Source: JADFMN01 sp964529975
GTDB lineage: Bacteria; Armatimonadota; Fimbriimonadia; Fimbriimonadales; Fimbriimonadaceae
Assembly (NCBI GenBank): GCA_964529975.1
Contig: CAZGXW010000004.1
Span: 7,672 to 71,671, forward strand
Reading direction: 5' to 3'
Length of the DNA: 64,000 bases
In this document: positions 25,303-34,176 of the stretch, piece after piece
How the letters are laid out: each line of letters opens with the position of its first letter
Numbering within the stretch: position 1 is the stretch's first letter
Made by a program: the position numbers and the translations under genes
The notes under the pieces: model-generated
Databases searched by the model: none
Told to the model about the DNA's origin: nothing
Seen by the model: the letters and a program-made list of their open reading frames with translations, nothing else

Positions 25303-26088
25303 TCATGCGATCTGCGCCTGTCCTTGTTCAATCATGAACGTCCTCAGGCGGCCCATCGCTTGTGTATGAAGCTGGTACACGCGGCTCTCGCTCACGCCCA
25401 GCACTTTGCCGATCTCCTTGAAGGTCAGACCTTCGAAATAGTAGAGCCCGACCACGAGCCTTTCGCGCTCGGGCAGGCGGTCGACGCCGGCAGCGAGCAG
25501 ACGGCGCAACTCGCGCCCTTCCATCTCGCCCTCGGTGTTCGCGTCGCGGTCGACGATCATGTCGACGAAGTGGATGCTGTCGTCGCCCTCGCCACCGCCT
25601 CCGCCGACGATGTCGTCAAGGCTAAACACGTTGGTCCGGCCCATGCGGAAGAGCATGTCGTTGACGTCCTGCTCTGCCATGCCGGTCTCCTCGGCGATCT
25701 CCTGCGGGGTCGCAGGCCGACCGAGGCGCGGCTCCAACTTGACCTGGGCGCGGTCCACGGCCTTCATCTTCTCGCGGATCGAGCGAGGAACCCAGTCCTC
25801 GTCGCGCAGCATCTCGAGGATCGCGCCACGAATCAGGGCGATCGCGTAGGTCTCGAACTTGACGTCGCGGGTGGGGTCGTACTGGTCCACGCTCTTGATG
25901 AGCCCAATGACGCCCGACGAGATGAGGTCGTCCCTGTCCACGCCGCCAGGGAAACTGGTCACAAGCCGTCCGGCCGTGATCTTGACGAGATAGGAGTAGT
26001 GGTCGATCAGGCCGACGCGCGCCTCTGGGTCTTTGTAGACCTTGAACTGAACCCACGTGCGCTGTAGTTGTTCGGGCGAGAGTGGCAT
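25303..26088 (-). CDS. fliA: FliA/WhiG-type RNA polymerase sigma factor
   Basis: A 261-residue sigma-28 family factor, which in other bacteria transcribes late flagellar, chemotaxis or developmental genes. Region 2 is clear (GGVDRDDLISSGVIGLIKSVDQYDP, FETYAIALIRGAILEMLRDEDWVPRSIR), followed by region 3 (RPATPQEIAEETGM) and region 4 (LPERERLVVGLYYFEGLTFKEIGKVLGVSESRVYQLH). A glycine-rich insert (VGGGGGEGDDS) lies between regions 3 and 4. No flagellar genes flank it in this window. It sits in a minus-strand run behind a small membrane protein and ahead of a coupled small charged protein. Confidence 0.9.
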   Translation of the reverse strand: MPLSPEQLQRTWVQFKVYKDPEARVGLIDHYSYLVKITAGRLVTSFPGGVDRDDLISSGVIGLIKSVDQYDPTRDVKFETYAIALIRGAILEMLRDEDWVPRSIREKMKAVDRAQVKLEPRLGRPATPQEIAEETGMAEQDVNDMLFRMGRTNVFSLDDIVGGGGGEGDDSIHFVDMIVDRDANTEGEMEGRELRRLLAAGVDRLPERERLVVGLYYFEGLTFKEIGKVLGVSESRVYQLHTQAMGRLRTFMIEQGQAQIA

Positions 26089-26103
26089 CGTTTCCCAGGG
26101 CCG

Positions 26104-26361
26104 CTAGGCGGCCTCCTCCATATCCTCTTCTGGCTCAGCCGCGGACTTTGACTCTACCACGGCGGGCTTGGCCTTGGCTTGCTTCTTCGGCTTTTCAGCC
26201 TTGGGCTGCGGATTGACCACGGACACCCAAACCCCCGTCACGAGCAGCCCGGCGAAGAAGGCGATCGCCCCCCTCACCACGACGGTCATCGGGTCGACGT
26301 CCGCGAGAATGCTCGCTCCCATCGCCGTCAATGCCATCAGTCCCGCCACGATCGTCTGCAT
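26104..26361 (-). CDS. Small two-segment membrane protein with a charged tail
   Basis: An 85-residue protein with two hydrophobic segments, about 2-20 (TIVAGLMALTAMGASILA) and 29-49 (VRGAIAFFAGLLVTGVWVSVV), then a Lys/Pro/Ala and Glu-rich C-terminal tail (KPKKQAKAKPAVVESKSAAEPEED). The role is unknown. It lies 15 bases upstream of the FliA-type sigma gene on the same strand, so it is probably in the same operon. Its gene start (ATG 26361) has no clear Shine-Dalgarno. Confidence 0.6.
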   Translation of the reverse strand: MQTIVAGLMALTAMGASILADVDPMTVVVRGAIAFFAGLLVTGVWVSVVNPQPKAEKPKKQAKAKPAVVESKSAAEPEEDMEEAA

Positions 26362-26476
26362 CCGTTAACTGCCTGCCCAACGAGGTCTTTAGAGTCCTCT
26401 TTCCACATTCTGGTAGTTATCGGGATGAGCCTCAGGGGGAACCTACCAAAAACTGCAAGATTCTGGGTTCAAGAAC

Positions 26477-27238
26477 CTAGAGCGGAATCTGAAGGCCGTC
26501 CCAGGCCAGTTGGATGCCACTGGGCATTGTGGCGTTGGTGAGGTCGTGGTCATAGTCGTCGCTGAGGTGTGTGAAGTAGGTTTGGCGGGCGCCGAGGGCC
26601 AGGGCGACCTCTATGGCCTGGTCGAAGTGGAAGTGGTTGGGGTGAGGGCGGTATCGGACGGCGTCCAGGATCAGGGTGTCGAGTCCGGTGAGCAGGGCAA
26701 GGGCGGGAACGGGGATGTGGTTGACGTCGGTCACATAGGCGAAATCGTTGACCCGCAGGCCGAGCACCGGGATCGGGCCGTGGTCGACCCAAAACGTGCG
26801 GATGGTCAACCCGCCGAGTTCGAGCACTTCGGGCACATCGCGAAGGTCGAAGCGTGGAACCCAAATGCCGGGTGGATAGTCCTCGAAAGCATACGCGAAC
26901 ACGCGCCTGATGTCTTCCTGGTAGCGCGGGGCCGTGTACACGGGCATCTCCTGGCCCGTCTTGAGGCAGAACGAGCGCAAGTCGTCCATTCCCATGATGT
27001 GGTCCGCGTGGGTGTGCGTGATCAGGCACGCCTCAATGTCTTGGATGTCCTCGCGGAGGAGTTGCAGGCGCAGTTCAGGGGCGCAGTCGACTAGCACGTT
27101 TCCGCTAGGGCCGCACAAGACGATCGAAGGGCGCGTACGGTGGTTCTTCGCGTTTGCAAGAAACTCAGGGGAGTAGGTCCGCCCCGGCGTCGGCACGCCG
27201 TTGCTCGTGCCAGACCCCAGAACGATGGCGTGGGGCAT
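26477..27238 (-). CDS. PhnP-like metallo-beta-lactamase-fold hydrolase
   Basis: A 253-residue metal-dependent phosphodiesterase-type enzyme. The zinc motif THTHADH gives H75, H77, D79 and H80; further metal-binding histidines appear in WVDHGPIP and near the C-terminus in TYFTHLSDDYDHD. The N-terminal LGSGTSNGVPTPG resembles PhnP and related enzymes acting on cyclic phosphodiesters. No phosphonate genes are near, so the substrate is unknown. Its ATG overlaps the stop of the upstream gene (TGATG, 27236-27240). Confidence 0.87.
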   Translation of the reverse strand: MPHAIVLGSGTSNGVPTPGRTYSPEFLANAKNHRTRPSIVLCGPSGNVLVDCAPELRLQLLREDIQDIEACLITHTHADHIMGMDDLRSFCLKTGQEMPVYTAPRYQEDIRRVFAYAFEDYPPGIWVPRFDLRDVPEVLELGGLTIRTFWVDHGPIPVLGLRVNDFAYVTDVNHIPVPALALLTGLDTLILDAVRYRPHPNHFHFDQAIEVALALGARQTYFTHLSDDYDHDLTNATMPSGIQLAWDGLQIPL

Positions 27239-27846
27239 CAGCGCTCAAACGCCTTTTCGAGCACTCTTGCCGCGACAAGCGTGCTCGGGACTTCAGCGTA
27301 GGACGCAATCCGATCAAGGCAACGCGCGAAGTTCCGCTCGTCCATGTCGTCTGTGACCGGCTTTTCAATGAGCGCGTCCGCGACGATGTCGACGGCCTCA
27401 ATAAAGAACCTCGCCCTGGTCTGCGGCAATGAGCGGTTCTCCATCTCGGCGAACCTGCGGCTCAGTTTCTCGTAGAGCCCCTCCCAAGACTGGCCTGCGC
27501 TGAGTTCGGCCCTCGCCCGGTTAAGGGCCTGCTCTTGGAGTTGCCGCTTGATGCGGTCGCTTTCCTTGATCGCGGCCCAGTCGTCTGCCGTGTTGCCCTG
27601 GATGACTCGAACGGCCAATAGGGTGCCGAGTTCGCGCCCCATCGTGTCTTCGATGGCTTTGCGGGTGGCCGGGAGATTGAGGTGCCCGCCGATCTCGTGG
27701 TTCTTGTGAGGGACGCCGATGATGAGCATTCCGTCCTCGAACGCGACGACGGACGCGGCATTGAGCGCGTTCCAAACGGCGACGCCGGTGACGTTGTTCC
27801 TGATCTCCGGGAGGGCGTTCCTCCAGACTTCCGCTAAGTCGGGCAT
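27238..27846 (-). CDS. Hypothetical protein with a possible DnaA-N-like domain
   Basis: A 202-residue protein of unknown function. The first about 90 residues follow the pattern of the DnaA N-terminal domain: an initial helix (LAEVWRNALPEIRNNV), a central tryptophan (AVWNAL), a strand pair (VVAFEDGMLIIGVP) and a closing helix and strand (TRKAIEDTMGRELGTLLAVRVIQG). The rest is helical, with a charged segment (ESDRIKRQLQEQALNRARAEL). DnaA-N domains bind helicase or regulators, which would fit a replication accessory role, but this is inference. A perfect inverted repeat covers its start region. It is coupled to the MBL hydrolase gene. Confidence 0.55.
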   Translation of the reverse strand: MPDLAEVWRNALPEIRNNVTGVAVWNALNAASVVAFEDGMLIIGVPHKNHEIGGHLNLPATRKAIEDTMGRELGTLLAVRVIQGNTADDWAAIKESDRIKRQLQEQALNRARAELSAGQSWEGLYEKLSRRFAEMENRSLPQTRARFFIEAVDIVADALIEKPVTDDMDERNFARCLDRIASYAEVPSTLVAARVLEKAFER

Positions 27847-27865
27847 TGCGCCAAGTATGGCGCAA
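27846..27865. promoter_or_regulatory. Inverted repeat at the start of the DnaA-N-like gene
   Basis: TTGCGCCA (27846-27853) and TGGCGCAA (27858-27865) form a perfect 8-bp inverted repeat around AGTA, touching the ATG on the minus strand. It could be an operator or a hairpin that gates initiation. Confidence 0.45.
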
Positions 27866-27874
27866 GCCCTTGGC

Positions 27875-28393
27875 TCACTGCCTGCGGGCTGCGAACGGGT
27901 CCTCTCCGAACTGCCTGTCGCCCGGACGCGGCTTAAACGTGAACTGGCTGAGCCAGCGACCCTGATAAACGATGTCTCCGTTCATGCCTTCGCCGACGCC
28001 GTTGAACACTTCCCCCGAGGTCTCGAGTTCGACTTTGCCTTTGCCCGGAATGTTGAACTGGACGAGGTACCTCAGTTCGCTCGGGTCGTGGAACTCAGGG
28101 TCGATCACTGGGTTCGCCCTCTTGTCTGCGATCACCTTGGCGATCACGTACACGTCGTTGGCGCGCTGGACGGGCTTCTTAGACGGGTCTCCAAACGCCT
28201 CACCCCAGCCAGAGGCAAGCGCAATCACCGCAAGCACGACGCCAATGGGGATGAGCAGAAGGCCAGCAACGATCCATGCGCCGCTAAAGAAAAGGACACC
28301 GGCCGCTGTGAGCAGGATCCCACCGACGAAACAGGAGACCCCTGCGACCATGAGCCTGGTCACGCGCAACTGTTTGTTGTCCCCAGAGTCCAT
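27875..28393 (-). CDS. Two-segment membrane protein of unknown function
   Basis: A 172-residue protein with two adjacent transmembrane segments (about 15-37 VAGVSCFVGGILLTAAGVLFF and 39-61 AWIVAGLLLIPIGVVLAVIAL). A soluble beta-rich C-terminal domain (about 75-160: NDVYVIAKVIADKRAN, LRYLVQFNIPGKGKVELETSGEVF) resembles the small beta domains that follow membrane anchors in DUF2500-like proteins. The ATG at 28393 has GGAGGG about 5 nt upstream and a TAGAAT -10-like box. It may be co-transcribed with the following DnaA-N-like gene. Confidence 0.6.
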   Translation of the reverse strand: MDSGDNKQLRVTRLMVAGVSCFVGGILLTAAGVLFFSGAWIVAGLLLIPIGVVLAVIALASGWGEAFGDPSKKPVQRANDVYVIAKVIADKRANPVIDPEFHDPSELRYLVQFNIPGKGKVELETSGEVFNGVGEGMNGDIVYQGRWLSQFTFKPRPGDRQFGEDPFAARRQ

Positions 28394-28424
28394 AAACCCC
28401 CTCCAGTCAAGGGGATTCTAGCAC

Positions 28425-30194
28425 CTAGGCGGGCCGGACGGCACCCTGGACGATCACATCGCCCACGGCGAAGGCGCGTCGAATGTCCTGGAGGACGACC
28501 TTCACCCGCTGCCCGACGTGCTCAGTCCCGCTGATGAGTTCGACGTAGTAGCCGCCGTCGGTCCAAGCGATCGCCTTTTCGGTGGCCTCGTCCGCCGAAG
28601 ACCGGACGTTGCAGTCGATGACCTGCGCCCGTCGATATCCCATGTGCTCGCGGTCCATCTCTTCTATCGAGCCCGACTCCACGTCGAACTCCTCAAACGC
28701 GAAGTCGAAGTTGGCGCGGATGTAGAGCCCTCGCTTCAGTTCGTGCTCCATCTCCTCGATCGACTCGCCGTCCGCACCGATCAGGCTCTCGACGACTGCC
28801 GGGTGACACTCGATGTAGAACGCGTTGCCCGGCTCGTTCAGGCGCCGGCGCATTTCACGCTCGATCCACAGGCCGACGGTGTCTGCGCTCGCAATCCGGC
28901 CGCGACCTTCGCACGTAGGACACAGGCTAGTGATCGCCTCGGTCACGCTCTCGCCTGTGCGCTTACGCGTGATCTCGACGAGCCCGAGCGAGGACACACG
29001 TCCCACGCGCGTCCGCGCACGGTCTCGCGCCAGGTGCGAGGTGAAGTGGTCCATGAGTTTCTTGCGGTCGGCGGCGTCCTCCATGTCGATGAAGTCGATG
29101 ACGATGATGCCGCCCATATCGCGGAGGCGGAGTTGCCGGCACACCTCTTCGGCCGCCTCGAGGTTTGCCTTCAAGATCGTGTCGCTGAGCGATTTACTCC
29201 CGACCTGTTTGCCGGTGTTGATGTCGATGGCAGTGAGGGCCTCGGTCTCATCGATGACGAGATAGCCGCCGGCCTTCAGCCAGACCTTGTGCTCTAGCAG
29301 CCTGTCGAGGTCCTTCTCGACGCCGTAGTGGTCGTAGATCGGTTCTGGCCGGTCGTAGAGGTGGATCTTCTCGCGCAGTTTGGGCGCGACCATCCCTGCG
29401 ACCAGGCTGACCTTCTCGTACTCCTCTGGGTCGTCGATAACGAGTTTGTCGATCTCGTCTCCAAAGACGTCGCGGATGGTGCGGTAGAGCAGAGTCTGGT
29501 CGCGGTGGACGACGGCAGGAGCCCTCTGCTTCTTGGCCGCCTCCAAAACCTGCGCCCAAAGTTGTTGGAGAAACTGGATGTCGGCCTTGAGTTCGGTCTG
29601 AGTCCTGCCCTCACACTCGGTGCGGAGCACTAGGCCAAAGCCGTCTGGGATAAGTTTCTCTCCGATCTTGCGGAGCCGGTCGCGCTCCTTCCTGTCCTCG
29701 ATCTTCCTGCTGACGCCCAAATGGTTCCCCTCGGGCATGAGCACGACGTAGCGGCCAGGAAGCGAGATGCGCGTCGTTACTCGCGCGCCCTTGGTGCCGC
29801 GCGGTCCCTTCGTGACCTGTACCATCAGTTCCTGTCCGGGCTTGATGAGTTCCTTGATCTTGCGCCGACGGAGTTCGCTTCGCCGGATGCTCGCGGGCGA
29901 GCCGTCGCTCGTGTCCTCGGGAAGGATATCGGCGACGTAGAGGAACGCGTTGCGCTCGAGACCGATGTCGACGAAGGCCGCGTCCATGCCGGGAAGCACG
30001 TTTTGGACGATGCCCTTAAAGATGCTACCGACGACCCGCTCCTCGCGCTCGACGCGGTACTCCATGAGTTTCTGGTTCTCGAGGACCGCGATGCGGGTCT
30101 CCCTGCTTGCGCAGTTGACGATGATCTCGATGGTGTTCGGGGCGGGAGACGCCTTCTTGGTGCGCGGAGCGCGCGGACCGCTGTTCTTCTTCAA
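28425..30194 (-). CDS. rng: Ribonuclease E/G family endoribonuclease
   Basis: A 589-residue single-strand-specific endoribonuclease acting in mRNA decay and rRNA processing. It has an S1-like RNA-binding domain (about 45-140, interrupted by KGPRGTKGARVTT as in the family), the catalytic aspartates in TAIDINTGK and IIVIDFIDME, the sensor region DTILKANLEAAEEVCRQLRLRDMGG and the zinc-link CPTCEGRG. It lacks the long disordered RNase E scaffold but has a roughly 100-residue C-terminal extension. I chose TTG at 30194; TAGGAT on the minus strand lies 5 nt upstream. Whether it is RNase E or G is not decided by sequence alone. Confidence 0.93.
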   Translation of the reverse strand: MKKNSGPRAPRTKKASPAPNTIEIIVNCASRETRIAVLENQKLMEYRVEREERVVGSIFKGIVQNVLPGMDAAFVDIGLERNAFLYVADILPEDTSDGSPASIRRSELRRRKIKELIKPGQELMVQVTKGPRGTKGARVTTRISLPGRYVVLMPEGNHLGVSRKIEDRKERDRLRKIGEKLIPDGFGLVLRTECEGRTQTELKADIQFLQQLWAQVLEAAKKQRAPAVVHRDQTLLYRTIRDVFGDEIDKLVIDDPEEYEKVSLVAGMVAPKLREKIHLYDRPEPIYDHYGVEKDLDRLLEHKVWLKAGGYLVIDETEALTAIDINTGKQVGSKSLSDTILKANLEAAEEVCRQLRLRDMGGIIVIDFIDMEDAADRKKLMDHFTSHLARDRARTRVGRVSSLGLVEITRKRTGESVTEAITSLCPTCEGRGRIASADTVGLWIEREMRRRLNEPGNAFYIECHPAVVESLIGADGESIEEMEHELKRGLYIRANFDFAFEEFDVESGSIEEMDREHMGYRRAQVIDCNVRSSADEATEKAIAWTDGGYYVELISGTEHVGQRVKVVLQDIRRAFAVGDVIVQGAVRPA

Positions 30195-30362
30195 TTCAAA
30201 TCCTACTGTCCAGGGCCAGGAGTGTGGCGGAGTGCCTGGTCCGGGGCTCTCTCATACGCCGACGGCGCCGTGGACAGTCTGGATTGTACCTTTGGCCTAG
30301 GGCACGTATCTCGAGGCCTATCTCCCGGCTCTACTGGTTCAAGCGGCCCGAAACGAGGCCGC

Positions 30363-32057
30363 ATGAGGAAGTTGATGAAAGAGGCTTTACGCTTTCGATT
30401 CTTGACCCTGGTTCTCTTGGTGGGCAGCCTGGTCCTTGCGATCGCCGCTGGGTGCGGCGGCGGAGGCGGGGGCGGCTCTCTAGGCGGGCTCAATGTTTTT
30501 ATCACGGACGACCTGAGCCAGGACTACGACCAAGTCTGGGTGACCGTGCACCAGATCGAACTTCAAGGTGCGGGAGGCGGGTTCACGACCGTCTTTCAAA
30601 GCGCAGAAGGCGTTCCGGTCGACCTGACCAGCCTTAACGACGGTGCCCCAAAGTTCCTGTTCATGGGCAAGGACTCGGTCCCGGCGGGCGACTATTCGGG
30701 GATGCGCGTCACGATGGCGCGTGGGCTCACGCTGGTTGCGACGGGCTCGTCCTCGGGCGAATCCTGCACGTTCGATCCCAGTCTCGACTTCGGTGCAAGC
30801 CAGACGCGCGCGTCGTTTAGTTTCGGCGCGAACTTAGCGATCAACGGCCCAGCGAACGTAGTGCTGGACTTCGACCTTCCCAACTGGACCAAGAACGGTT
30901 CGGTCGTGACCCCGGCTTTCCAGCGTGGAGACGACTCGACGATTGACAACCCCCTTCGCCATGAAAGCGAGGACTACCACGGCACGATCGGCAGCCTCAG
31001 CGGGACTGCCCCCGACCAGACTTTCGTTCTGCGAAGGACGAGCGGCAACTTCAACGTCGTGACCAATTCAGGCACGATCGTGTTCAACGAGAACGGTGCA
31101 GGCAGCCCGGCACTGGCAAACAACCAACGTGTTGAGGTGCGCGGCCGCTTCGACACCACGTCGAACGCGCTCGTGGCGACGGTCATCAAGGTCGAGGACA
31201 GCAACGACGACGACGACAAGGTCGAAGGACCGACGTCGAACCTCAATGAAGTGGCGATGACGGTCGACGTCGCGGTGCGCGAGGTCGAAGGGTTCCTCCC
31301 GAGCGACCCGATCGTCCACGTGCAGTTCAGCGCGAGCACGCGGTTCTTCACGAAGGTCGGCATGCCTCTCACCCTGGGCGAGATGCTGACGTTCCTCGCG
31401 ACAGGCATCGAGGTCGAGGCCGAAGGCGTGTACGACGCCGGGTCGAACACGCTGAACGCCGTCAAGATCAAGCTCCATCCGGAGGACGACGATGACCACG
31501 AAGCAGAGGCAAAGGGCTCGGCGAGCAACATTAACTCGGGCGCAGGCACGTTTGACCTAACGATCTACAGTTGGTACGGCTTCTCGAGCACGAGCGGCGC
31601 GGTGATCAGCGTCGTCACGAACGGCTCGACCACGTACCGCAACGACAACGGCGACACGATCTCGGCGGGCGACTTCTTCACAGGAATCCAGTCGGGCCTC
31701 TTCGCCGAAGTCGAGGGCACGTTCAGCAACGGCGTGCTCACGGCGTCGAAGGCGAAACTGGAAGACGAAGGCGGCGGCGGAACCGGCCAGCCCGAAGCGA
31801 AGGGTTACGTCATATCCTCAAACCTCGGAGCGGGCACGGTCACGATCAGCCTCGTCGAATGGTTCGGCTTCAACGGAAGTTGGGGCGCCCAGCAGGTCAT
31901 TCAAACGACGGGCTCGACCTCGTTTGAAGACGACAACGGTGATCCGATGACCCAAGCGGCGTTCTTTGCCGGCCTCACGGCTGGCAAAGTGATCGACGCG
32001 AAGGGCTCCTACAGTGGAGGAATCCTCACGGCGACACGGGCTCGCTACAAGGACTGA
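30363..32057 (+). CDS. Lipoprotein with DUF4382 and repeated DUF5666-like domains
   Basis: A 564-residue lipoprotein. The signal FLTLVLLVGSLVLAIAAGC ends in a lipobox, followed by a glycine run. The first domain (about 45-200) matches the DUF4382 pattern (LNVFITDDLSQDYDQVWVTVHQIEL, VPVDLTSLNDGAP). From about 205 come four OB-like DUF5666 units with acidic spacers (DDDDKVE, EDDDDHEAE). The last two are near-duplicates: each runs GTF/GTV, a WYGF/WFGF motif, NDNGD/DDNGD and GVL/GIL-TASKAK/TATRAR. They probably arose by tandem duplication. The ATG at 30363 begins the signal peptide. It is probably cell-surface or periplasmic. Confidence 0.8.
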   Translation: MRKLMKEALRFRFLTLVLLVGSLVLAIAAGCGGGGGGGSLGGLNVFITDDLSQDYDQVWVTVHQIELQGAGGGFTTVFQSAEGVPVDLTSLNDGAPKFLFMGKDSVPAGDYSGMRVTMARGLTLVATGSSSGESCTFDPSLDFGASQTRASFSFGANLAINGPANVVLDFDLPNWTKNGSVVTPAFQRGDDSTIDNPLRHESEDYHGTIGSLSGTAPDQTFVLRRTSGNFNVVTNSGTIVFNENGAGSPALANNQRVEVRGRFDTTSNALVATVIKVEDSNDDDDKVEGPTSNLNEVAMTVDVAVREVEGFLPSDPIVHVQFSASTRFFTKVGMPLTLGEMLTFLATGIEVEAEGVYDAGSNTLNAVKIKLHPEDDDDHEAEAKGSASNINSGAGTFDLTIYSWYGFSSTSGAVISVVTNGSTTYRNDNGDTISAGDFFTGIQSGLFAEVEGTFSNGVLTASKAKLEDEGGGGTGQPEAKGYVISSNLGAGTVTISLVEWFGFNGSWGAQQVIQTTGSTSFEDDNGDPMTQAAFFAGLTAGKVIDAKGSYSGGILTATRARYKD

Positions 32058-32102
32058 CGACGAGAAGGCCCGCGAGGAGCGTAGGCTCGGCGCAAGCCGG
32101 GC

Positions 32103-32780
32103 CTACGCTCGTTCGTACAGCACGAAGGCGTTGTCGCGACCCTTCTTGCTGAAAATCGGCAGGCGCTCGACCTCTTTCCAACCGAGTTCGCGCAGCGTAT
32201 TGTCCAGGATGTCGCGTTCGTGGACGTGCTCAAGCCAGCGCCCTCTTCGACGTCGCTCGAGGTTGACCCACCAAACTGTCGCCTTTGCTCGAAAGCGCCT
32301 CCACGAGCCGGGTTCTCCTTGCCAGACTCCCAGTCCAAGCAGGAGGTTGCGGCCCGCCACAAGGTCGAGGTTACGTACGACGTCGGGAACCTTCTCGCTA
32401 GGGATCCAATTGAGAAACCTCACACATGCGACCAGGTCAAACCTCTCTCCGACGCTCTGGAAAAACCCTCGATCGTAGGCGTCGCCCTTGACGAGTTCGA
32501 CGCGGTGGCTCGGATAGGCATCGAGTTTCTTCGCAGCCTCGTTGAGCATGTCTTGTGAAGCATCGACTCCCATTGCGCGCACTCCCTTCTCGGCGTACTT
32601 CGGCAGCCATCGTCCCGTGCCGACAGGGAGGTCGAACACGGACGTCGGTTGGCACGCTTCCCAAAGCCGGTCGAACGCCTCTTCTTCCGCCTGGTAGCGC
32701 TTGGACCCTACACGCGTAGAATCGTAGTCCTTGGCTCGATCGCCCGAGTACTGCTTGACGAGTTTCTCTTCAGTCGGCAT
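32103..32780 (-). CDS. SAM-dependent methyltransferase
   Basis: A 225-residue class I methyltransferase. The SAM-binding motif is a variant (VFDLPVGTGRWLP, about 48-60), followed by the acidic motif II (RAMGVDASQDML) and ELVKGDA. The LPVGTG form replaces the usual GxGxG, as seen in some tellurite- or ubiquinone-type methyltransferases. The substrate is unknown. A basic segment (NLERRRRGRWLEHVHERD) occurs in the C-terminal half. It lies 3 bases downstream of the 241-residue gene, so the two form a likely operon. Confidence 0.85.
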   Translation of the reverse strand: MPTEEKLVKQYSGDRAKDYDSTRVGSKRYQAEEEAFDRLWEACQPTSVFDLPVGTGRWLPKYAEKGVRAMGVDASQDMLNEAAKKLDAYPSHRVELVKGDAYDRGFFQSVGERFDLVACVRFLNWIPSEKVPDVVRNLDLVAGRNLLLGLGVWQGEPGSWRRFRAKATVWWVNLERRRRGRWLEHVHERDILDNTLRELGWKEVERLPIFSKKGRDNAFVLYERA

Positions 32781-32783
32781 GCG

Positions 32784-33509
32784 TCAGACCTTCTTTCCCA
32801 TAAGTACCCGTTGGTGCGAGCCGTCAAAGTCGAAGTAGCGGTGGAACACGGCCTCTGCGCTCGATTTTGTCATCGCCCGCGACCTCACGAGCGGCCAGTC
32901 GGCGGCGTCCCGCAAGTCGACCACCCGCGGCCAGTTTGTCCTGAACCTGACCGGCACAAGGGGCTTTCCTAGGTGCGCCAGCACGGCCGATCGGTGCTTT
33001 CCTCCACGGACAAAGAACCGGTACTCGCCACCACGGCGAAGGAAGTGCCCGGCGATGCCGCCCTTTGCGTCGGGATCGTAGCCCTTCGCTCTCACTGAAT
33101 CGCTCAGTGCCTTCAGCCTGCGGTACTCGACGGCGACCTTCTCGTCGGTCGCCGGGCCGTAAAAGGACACGCCATGGTCGGCGGAAAGGCCCGCTTCGCC
33201 GGGCGGCGGCGTACGCTTGAGCCGTCCGATCCAAGGGATCTCCCAGGGAGGAAGTTCGCAGGGTTGCTCGAGGAAGTACATGGACGCCAGGTCGCTGGGC
33301 ATGAACGCGTTGTAGAAGCCCCTGAGGGCCTCGGGGCCGTTCTCAAGAGCCGCGACGAAGGGGTGCCACCCGCCCGAGTAGGCGAACGCCCCTTGCATCC
33401 GGAGCCAGGCGGTCGGCAACGTGATGCGCAATTCGATAGACGGCTCGGCCCAATGCAACAGTGGGCCGACGTCCGCGAAACTCGAAACCTCGACCTCGTA
33501 CAGTTTCAC
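32784..33509 (-). CDS. Hypothetical protein with a ParB/sulfiredoxin-like GGKHR motif
   Basis: A 241-residue protein that I do not recognise confidently. The C-terminal half contains FFVRGGKHRSAVLAHLGKPLVPVRF, which resembles the G-x-HR-x-A motif of ParB/sulfiredoxin-fold proteins that bind nucleotide or phosphate. The N-terminal half is rich in tryptophan and proline (PTAWLRMQGAFAYSGGWHPF, PPWEIPWIGRLKRTPPPGE). There is no signal peptide. It precedes and is probably co-translated with a methyltransferase gene, so a role in modifying a glycan or small molecule is conceivable. Confidence 0.6.
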   Translation of the reverse strand: MKLYEVEVSSFADVGPLLHWAEPSIELRITLPTAWLRMQGAFAYSGGWHPFVAALENGPEALRGFYNAFMPSDLASMYFLEQPCELPPWEIPWIGRLKRTPPPGEAGLSADHGVSFYGPATDEKVAVEYRRLKALSDSVRAKGYDPDAKGGIAGHFLRRGGEYRFFVRGGKHRSAVLAHLGKPLVPVRFRTNWPRVVDLRDAADWPLVRSRAMTKSSAEAVFHRYFDFDGSHQRVLMGKKV

Positions 33510-33573
33510 CCGTGATCGTGAGAACAGCCGACCGATGTCCTAGTATGGCGTCCCGGTAGACTCGCCGCCGCCT

Positions 33574-34176
33574 ATGAAGCGGCTTGGATCGATCACGGTC
33601 GTCTGCGGGAGCATGTACGCAGGCAAGTCGGAGGAACTGATCCGGCTCGCTCGACGCGCCCTATACGCCAAGAAGCGCGTGCAGGTCTTCAAGCCCTCGA
33701 TCGACAGCCGCTATGACGAGGAAATGGTCGTAACCCACATGGGCGTCAAACACAAGGCGGTCGCCGTACCAAACGTGCAAGCGCTCGCTGGAGCGATCGA
33801 GCCGGACACGGACGTGGTGTGCATCGAGGAGGCGCAGTTCTTCGAGGACTCGATCGCCGACCTTGCGGTCAGCCTTGCCGACAACGGTGTCGAGGTCGTG
33901 CTGGCCGGGCTCGACCAGGATTTTCGCCGGCAGCCCTTCGGGCCGATGCCGCGGCTTCTGGCCTTGGCAGACGAGGTGGTCAAGTTGCGGGCGATCTGTC
34001 TGAAGTGCGGGCGTCCTGCCTCACACACGTATCGCACGATCGACGGCAAGCCCGCGCACAAGAACGATCCTGTCATCTTGATCGGTGCGACCGAGAAGTA
34101 CGAGGCGCGCTGTCGGAACTGCTATGAACTCGGCGGCGCGCCCAAGAGGCGGCTCAAGCGCCGTCCTAAACTCTGA
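33574..34176 (+). CDS. tdk: Thymidine kinase
   Basis: A 200-residue type II thymidine kinase of the salvage pathway (thymidine plus ATP to dTMP). Visible are the P-loop GSMYAGKSE (12-20), the catalytic glutamate in CIEEAQFF (E85-E86), the lasso region, and two zinc-binding CxxC pairs (CLKCGRPA and CRNCYEL). The C-terminus is basic. TAGACT (33557-33562) lies 11 nt before the ATG at 33574. The 3' end overlaps the convergent secreted-protein gene by 11 bases. Confidence 0.95.
   Translation: MKRLGSITVVCGSMYAGKSEELIRLARRALYAKKRVQVFKPSIDSRYDEEMVVTHMGVKHKAVAVPNVQALAGAIEPDTDVVCIEEAQFFEDSIADLAVSLADNGVEVVLAGLDQDFRRQPFGPMPRLLALADEVVKLRAICLKCGRPASHTYRTIDGKPAHKNDPVILIGATEKYEARCRNCYELGGAPKRRLKRRPKL

Noticed and set aside
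25047..25331. Alternative 94-codon frame after the FliA gene
   Set aside because: It gives a low-complexity Ser/Thr/Arg product; the overlapping 77-codon frame has a better start and ribosome-binding site.
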